DNA of 9,993 nucleotides from an uncultured Eubacteriales bacterium (GTDB taxonomy: Bacteria > Bacillota > Clostridia > Oscillospirales > RGIG7773): positions 1 through 9,993 of the forward strand of contig CAKTDK010000056.1 in NCBI GenBank assembly GCA_934541205.1, written 5' to 3'. This document shows positions 6,105 through 9,993 of the stretch, one piece after another. A program made the translations under genes and the position numbers. The notes beneath the pieces are model-generated. The model had not been told where the DNA came from. It worked only from the letters and a program-made list of their open reading frames with translations, and did no database searches. Position 1 is the stretch's first letter. The number at the start of each line of letters is the position of its first letter.

Positions 6105-6596
6105 ATGGCGAAAAAAGTTGGAATTATTATCGGTTCGGACAGCGATTTGCCTGTTATGAAGGGATGTATATCAACTCTTAAAAAGTTTGGAGTTGAATAT
6201 ACTTTAAACGTAATGTCCGCTCACAGAACACCTGCAAAAGCAATGGAATTTGCTAAAAATGCAAAAGAAAACGGTTACGGAGTTATAATTGCCGCAGCGG
6301 GTAAAGCAGCTCATCTTGCAGGAGTTCTTGCAGCGCACACTACACTTCCCATTATAGGCGTTCCTGTTAAGTCTTCTACTTTTGACGGCTTGGATGCGCT
6401 TTTGTCGACAGTTCAGATGCCAAAAGGCGTTCCGGTTGCAACTGTCGCTGTTGACGGAGCTGATAATGCCGCAATTCTTGCTTGTCAGATGATGGGAATT
6501 TATGATAGCGAACTTGGGGACAAGCTTTTGCAATATAAAATAGATATGGAAAATGAAGTAATAGAAAAAGATAAAAAAATTCAAGCGGAGGTATAG
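6105..6596 (+). CDS. purE: PurE, N5-carboxyaminoimidazole ribonucleotide mutase
   Basis: This 163-residue protein converts N5-CAIR to CAIR (or carboxylates AIR) in step six of IMP synthesis; the family forms octamers. GSDSD (10-14), SAHRTP with catalytic H40, the [10 protein letters not shown] loop, and [22 protein letters not shown] are all present. The AAHL loop is of the class I (bacterial mutase) type and not the class II type. A class I enzyme normally works with PurK, but no purK is adjacent: purC follows directly. This arrangement is usual in clostridial pur operons, where bicarbonate/CO2 may supply the carboxylation or purK lies elsewhere. AAAAGGAG (6088-6095) is placed 9 nt before the ATG. 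It is the first gene of the pur operon. Confidence 0.96.
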   Translation: MAKKVGIIIGSDSDLPVMKGCISTLKKFGVEYTLNVMSAHRTPAKAMEFAKNAKENGYGVIIAAAGKAAHLAGVLAAHTTLPIIGVPVKSSTFDGLDALLSTVQMPKGVPVATVAVDGADNAAILACQMMGIYDSELGDKLLQYKIDMENEVIEKDKKIQAEV

Positions 6597-6600
6597 AAAA

Positions 6601-7311
6601 ATGAAAAAATTAGAACAGGTTTATGAAGGCAAAGCAAAGAAAGTATATAAGACAGACGATCCACGATATTATATTGTTGACTATAAGGATGACGCCACAG
6701 CAGGCAACGGCGCTAAAAAAGGGACTATCCATGATAAAGGAATTATAAATAACAGAGTTACAAATCATCTTATGAAACTTCTTGAAAAAGAAGGCGTTCC
6801 AACTCATTTGGTTGAAGAAATTTCAGATAGGGAAACAATAGTAAAAAAAGTTACAATTGTTCCTCTTGAAGTAATTGTAAGAAATATTGCTGCCGGCTCT
6901 CTTTCAAAAAGAATAGGTTTGCCGGAAGGTACTCCAATGAAAAAGACTGTTTTGGAATACTGTTATAAAGACGACGCTCTCGGAGACCCTATGGTCAATG
7001 AATACCATATTTTAGCTATGGAATGGTGTACAAAAGATGAGCTTGACCTTATTGCAAAATATGCTTTGAAAGTAAATGAAGTACTGACAAAATATTTAAA
7101 AGATTTAAATATCGAACTTATTGATTTTAAGCTTGAATTTGGTAAAACAGACGATGGTGAAATAGTACTTGCCGATGAAATTTCTCCTGATACCTGTCGT
7201 TTTTGGGACAGCGTTACAAAAGAAAAGCTTGATAAGGATCGTTTCAGACGCGATATGGGCGGAGAAGAGGACGCATATAAAGAAGTAATGAGAAGATTAT
7301 TAGGGGAATAA
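6601..7311 (+). CDS. purC: SAICAR synthetase
   Basis: Phosphoribosylaminoimidazole-succinocarboxamide synthase joins CAIR and aspartate using ATP and takes the product of the preceding gene. The 236-residue length is typical of the bacterial single-domain enzyme. YEGKAKKVY (8-16) forms the nucleotide-binding strand-loop, [18 protein letters not shown] (30-47) and [17 protein letters not shown] (90-106) the substrate region, and [11 protein letters not shown] with [14 protein letters not shown] (189-203) the metal/ATP end. It begins 4 bp after purE. Its GGAGG (6587-6591) lies inside the last purE codons, so translation is probably coupled. Confidence 0.97.
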   Translation: MKKLEQVYEGKAKKVYKTDDPRYYIVDYKDDATAGNGAKKGTIHDKGIINNRVTNHLMKLLEKEGVPTHLVEEISDRETIVKKVTIVPLEVIVRNIAAGSLSKRIGLPEGTPMKKTVLEYCYKDDALGDPMVNEYHILAMEWCTKDELDLIAKYALKVNEVLTKYLKDLNIELIDFKLEFGKTDDGEIVLADEISPDTCRFWDSVTKEKLDKDRFRRDMGGEEDAYKEVMRRLLGE

Positions 7312-7314
7312 AAA

Positions 7315-8754
7315 ATGTTTGATAAAATAAATGAAGAATGCGGTATATTCGGGATTTATTCAAAAGACGGAATTGATGTTGCGGGAGAAACTTATCTTGC
7401 TCTTTATGCATTGCAGCACAGAGGTCAGGAAAGCTGCGGCATAGCTGTTAACGATGATGGAATAATTAATTATCATAAAGACACCGGCCTTGTTCCTGAA
7501 GTATTTGATAAAAACACATTGGAGAGCCTTGGAAAAGGGCAGATGGCAATAGGCCATGTAAGATATGCCACAACGGGAAACACAAACGCTGTAAATGCTC
7601 AGCCCATTGTTTCAAGATACATAAAAGGAAATTTGGCTCTTGCTCATAACGGAAATCTTGTAAACGCTTATGAGCTTCGTGAAAGGTTTATGAAAAACGG
7701 AGGAATTTTTCAGACTACAAACGACAGCGAAATAATAATGTATACCATTGCTCAGGAAAGAAACGGCGCAGGCTCTATTGAAGAAGCTATAAACAGAAGT
7801 ATGAAAATCCTTAAAGGAGCGTATTCGATAGTTGTTATGAGTCCAAAAAAACTTATTGCAGCAAGAGATCCTCACGGTTTCAGACCGCTATGCATGGGAC
7901 AGCTTGGAGATACTTATGTTTTTGCATCTGAATCGTGCGCTCTTGATACTTTAGGAGCAAAATTCATTAAAGATGTTGAACCAGGCGAAATTGTAGTAGT
8001 TGATGACAAAGGCGTAAGATATATCAGAGATAATTGTCAGAAGAAGTCAAATATGTGCGTGTTTGAATTTGTATATTTTGCAAGACCTGATTCTGTAATT
8101 GAAGGCAATTCAGTTCATTTTGCCCGTCAGGAAGCTGGAAGATTTCTTGCGAGAGAACATAAGGTTGAAGCAGACCTTGTGTGCGGTGTTCCGGATTCAG
8201 GGCTTGACGCTGCAATGGGTTACGCTGCGGAAAGCGGAATTCCTTATGGACTTGCTTTTATAAAAAATAGGTATATAGGAAGAACTTTTATACAGCCTAC
8301 TCAAAATGCCAGAGAAAGAGCAGTTAAAATAAAACTTAATGCTTTGTCATCTTCGGTAAAAGGCAAAAGAATTGTGCTTATTGATGATTCTATAGTAAGG
8401 GGAACAACTGTAGCGCAGATAATTAAGCTTTTAAGAGACGCCGGAGCAAAAGAAGTACATATAAGAATATCTTCTCCTCCGTTTTTGTATCCTTGTTATT
8501 TCGGAACCGATATAGATTCAAGAGATAAGCTTATTGCAAATCATTTCACCAAAGACGAAATATGCAGACAAATCGGCGCGGACAGTCTTGGCTATTTGAG
8601 TATTGAAGCGTTGACCAAGATAGCTCCGAATAAAAATTGTGATTATTGCGTTGGATGTTTTACAGGAAAATATCCTGTTGAAGTTCCTGAAGAAATGACA
8701 AAAGACAGATTTGAAAGCAAAATTTCTAAAAATTGTGCCGGAAAGAAAATATAA
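7315..8754 (+). CDS. purF: Amidophosphoribosyltransferase (glutamine PRPP amidotransferase)
   Basis: This is the committed step of purine synthesis, PRPP + glutamine to phosphoribosylamine. The N-terminal Ntn glutaminase begins with an 8-residue propeptide (MFDKINEE) that must be removed to free the nucleophile C9 of CGIFGIY; GHVRYATTGN, AHNGNLVN and TNDSEII complete the pocket. The C-terminal phosphoribosyltransferase carries the PRPP loop VLIDDSIVRGTT (354-365). Cysteines C248 (CVFEFVYF), C394 (YPCYFG), and C442/C445 (CDYC) match the four [4Fe-4S] ligands of the B. subtilis-type enzyme, so this is the oxygen-labile, Fe-S class. C448 is an extra nearby Cys. The 479-residue length is normal. 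It starts 3 bp after purC, with AGGGGA (7302-7307) spaced 7 nt. End-product inhibition by nucleotides is known for the family. Confidence 0.98.
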   Translation: MFDKINEECGIFGIYSKDGIDVAGETYLALYALQHRGQESCGIAVNDDGIINYHKDTGLVPEVFDKNTLESLGKGQMAIGHVRYATTGNTNAVNAQPIVSRYIKGNLALAHNGNLVNAYELRERFMKNGGIFQTTNDSEIIMYTIAQERNGAGSIEEAINRSMKILKGAYSIVVMSPKKLIAARDPHGFRPLCMGQLGDTYVFASESCALDTLGAKFIKDVEPGEIVVVDDKGVRYIRDNCQKKSNMCVFEFVYFARPDSVIEGNSVHFARQEAGRFLAREHKVEADLVCGVPDSGLDAAMGYAAESGIPYGLAFIKNRYIGRTFIQPTQNARERAVKIKLNALSSSVKGKRIVLIDDSIVRGTTVAQIIKLLRDAGAKEVHIRISSPPFLYPCYFGTDIDSRDKLIANHFTKDEICRQIGADSLGYLSIEALTKIAPNKNCDYCVGCFTGKYPVEVPEEMTKDRFESKISKNCAGKKI

Positions 8755-8772
8755 GTTTGTGAGGATATAATT

Positions 8773-9813
8773 ATGAGTAAAAGTTTTGCGGAAAGATATA
8801 AGTCTGCCGGAGTTGATGTTGAAGCCGGTTATAAATCGGTAGAACTGATAAAAGAACATGTAAAAAAAACAAATATACCGGGAGTTTTATCGTCAATAGG
8901 CGGTTTTGGTGGACTTTTTGAACTTGTTGATATTTCAAAATATAAAAATCCTGTTCTTGTTTCGGGAACAGACGGCGTAGGAACAAAATTAAAGCTTGCG
9001 TTTTTAATGGATAAGCATGATACTGTAGGAATAGACTGCGTTGCTATGTGTGTAAACGATATAGTATGCGGCGGAGCAAAACCGCTTATTTTCCTTGATT
9101 ATATAGCTGTAGGAAAAAATTATCCCGAAAAAGTTTCGCAGATAGTAAAAGGAATTTCCGACGGATGCGTAATGGCTGAATGCGCTCTTGTAGGAGGAGA
9201 AACTGCCGAAATGCCCGGATTTTATCCTGTTGATGAATATGACCTTGCAGGATTTTCTGTGGGAATTGTGGATAAGGAGAAAATAATTGAAAATTCTTCT
9301 ATGAAAAAAGGAGATGTTTTAATCGGAGTTTCTTCAAGCGGTGTTCATTCAAACGGATTTTCACTTGTTAGAAAAGTGTTTAATATTGAACAAAAAACCG
9401 TTAATATGTATGTTGACGAGCTTGGAATGACTCTCGGAGAGTCGCTTTTGGAACCTACAAAAATTTACGTAAAGCCTGTTCTTGCTCTTTGTGAAAAAAT
9501 AAAGATAAAAGGAATTTCTCATATAACAGGGGGAGGCTTTTATGAAAATATACCCAGAATGTTAAAAGAAGGTATGACGGCAAAAATCAATGAAAAAGCC
9601 GTAGATGTTCTTCCTATATTCAATTTGATTTCCAAAACTGGAAATATTGAAAAAAGAGAAATGTTTAATACCTTTAATATGGGTATAGGCCTTGTGCTCT
9701 GCGTTGACAAAAACGATGCCGATACGGTAGTTTCAACATTTAACGCTTTCGGCGAAAAAGCCGTAGTTATCGGTGAGCTTGACGACGGCGAAACAGGTGT
9801 TGAAATATGCTGA
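8773..9813 (+). CDS. purM: AIR synthetase (FGAM cyclo-ligase)
   Basis: Phosphoribosylformylglycinamidine cyclo-ligase closes the imidazole ring (FGAM + ATP to AIR), providing the substrate for the PurE step. At 346 residues it has the usual length. Family marks are [14 protein letters not shown] (64-77), [17 protein letters not shown] (94-110), [12 protein letters not shown] (140-151), [22 protein letters not shown], and [14 protein letters not shown]. It lies 18 bp after purF, with GAGGAT (8761-8766) 6 nt before the ATG. Its last codons overlap the start of purN by 7 bp. Confidence 0.98.
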   Translation: MSKSFAERYKSAGVDVEAGYKSVELIKEHVKKTNIPGVLSSIGGFGGLFELVDISKYKNPVLVSGTDGVGTKLKLAFLMDKHDTVGIDCVAMCVNDIVCGGAKPLIFLDYIAVGKNYPEKVSQIVKGISDGCVMAECALVGGETAEMPGFYPVDEYDLAGFSVGIVDKEKIIENSSMKKGDVLIGVSSSGVHSNGFSLVRKVFNIEQKTVNMYVDELGMTLGESLLEPTKIYVKPVLALCEKIKIKGISHITGGGFYENIPRMLKEGMTAKINEKAVDVLPIFNLISKTGNIEKREMFNTFNMGIGLVLCVDKNDADTVVSTFNAFGEKAVVIGELDDGETGVEIC

Positions 9814-9993
9814 ATATAGCTGTACTTGTGTCGGGAGGCGGAACAAACTTACAGGCTCTTATTGACGCAGAAAAAAATGGCATCATTAAAAGTGGTAAAA
9901 TAAATCTTGTTATTTCAAGCAAAGATGGCGTTTTTGCACTTGAAAGAGCAAAGAAAGCGGATATTCCTTTTAAAGTTCTGTCAAGAAAAGAAT
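9807..9993 (+). CDS. purN: GAR formyltransferase (3' partial)
   Basis: The first 62 residues of phosphoribosylglycinamide formyltransferase are visible; the gene runs off the window end. The start [20 protein letters not shown] is the characteristic phosphoribosyl-binding N-terminus, followed by [20 protein letters not shown]. It would transfer a formyl group from 10-formyl-THF to GAR. The ATG at 9807-9809 lies inside purM (stop 9811-9813), and no strong RBS stands ahead of it, so translational coupling to purM is likely. The expected length is about 190-210 residues, so roughly two thirds are outside the window. Confidence 0.95.
   Translation, partial: MLNIAVLVSGGGTNLQALIDAEKNGIIKSGKINLVISSKDGVFALERAKKADIPFKVLSRKE

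Noticed and set aside
6204..6807. Minus-strand frames of 126 and 65 residues opposite purE/purC
   Set aside because: Low-complexity Phe/Cys-rich translations antisense to conserved enzymes, with no ribosome-binding site.
8518..8986. Minus-strand frames opposite the purF/purM junction
   Set aside because: Antisense to strongly conserved coding sequence, with no independent signals.
1..9993. CRISPR array, insertion sequence, attachment site, tRNA or rRNA
   Set aside because: No regularly spaced repeats, transposase or integrase motifs, or RNA gene signatures were seen on either strand.

Overview
The window looks like chromosomal DNA from a low-GC, Gram-positive bacterium, most likely in the Clostridia. 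It is strongly AT-rich and its Shine-Dalgarno sequences are strong (AGGAG, GGAGG). Signals are of the Gram-positive type: a lipobox lipoprotein, a secreted zinc protease, a long pyruvate kinase with a C-terminal PEP-utiliser-like domain, and an Fe-S PurF made with a propeptide. The purine order purE-purC-purF-purM-purN without an adjacent purK is also familiar from clostridia. Genus or species cannot be fixed from the sequence alone. No mobile element, CRISPR array, tRNA or rRNA was seen.

Left part (1-3180). The first 147 bases hold the 3' end of a plus-strand gene for a membrane-anchored protein. It ends in a perfect 38-bp palindrome that serves as terminator for both converging genes. Three minus-strand genes follow. 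One is a B12-binding-domain radical SAM enzyme (193-1701, TTG start) with its own extended -10 promoter. The other two form a transcription unit read first from 3104: a small secreted matrixin-type zinc protease, then a lipoprotein 16 bp downstream, closed by a strong terminator at 1775-1803. This protease/lipoprotein pair is the least ordinary part of the window. The lipoprotein's core has a pattern reminiscent of NTR/OB-fold (TIMP-like) domains, which raises the untested idea of a protease with a cognate membrane-held partner or inhibitor. The protease leader also carries a full-strength Shine-Dalgarno sequence about 50 nt ahead of the start codon with no start codon of its own, like the STAB-SD mRNA stabilisers of Bacillus.

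Middle part (3180-6060). A divergent intergenic region leads to a plus-strand short-chain dehydrogenase (3361-4095). Its active-site segment (WG..GSSCE..YS..K) resembles YmfI, the EF-P 5-aminopentanone reductase, more than textbook FabG. Pyruvate kinase (4257-6020) follows with its own promoter region and ends in a long hairpin.

Right part (6060-9993). A tightly packed purine biosynthesis operon, purE-purC-purF-purM-purN, has gaps of 4, 3 and 18 bp and then a 7-bp overlap. purN runs off the window. Together these enzymes cover PRPP to phosphoribosylamine (PurF), formyltransfer to GAR (PurN), ring closure to AIR (PurM), carboxylation to CAIR (PurE) and SAICAR formation (PurC). No purine riboswitch or PurR box is recognisable ahead of purE.
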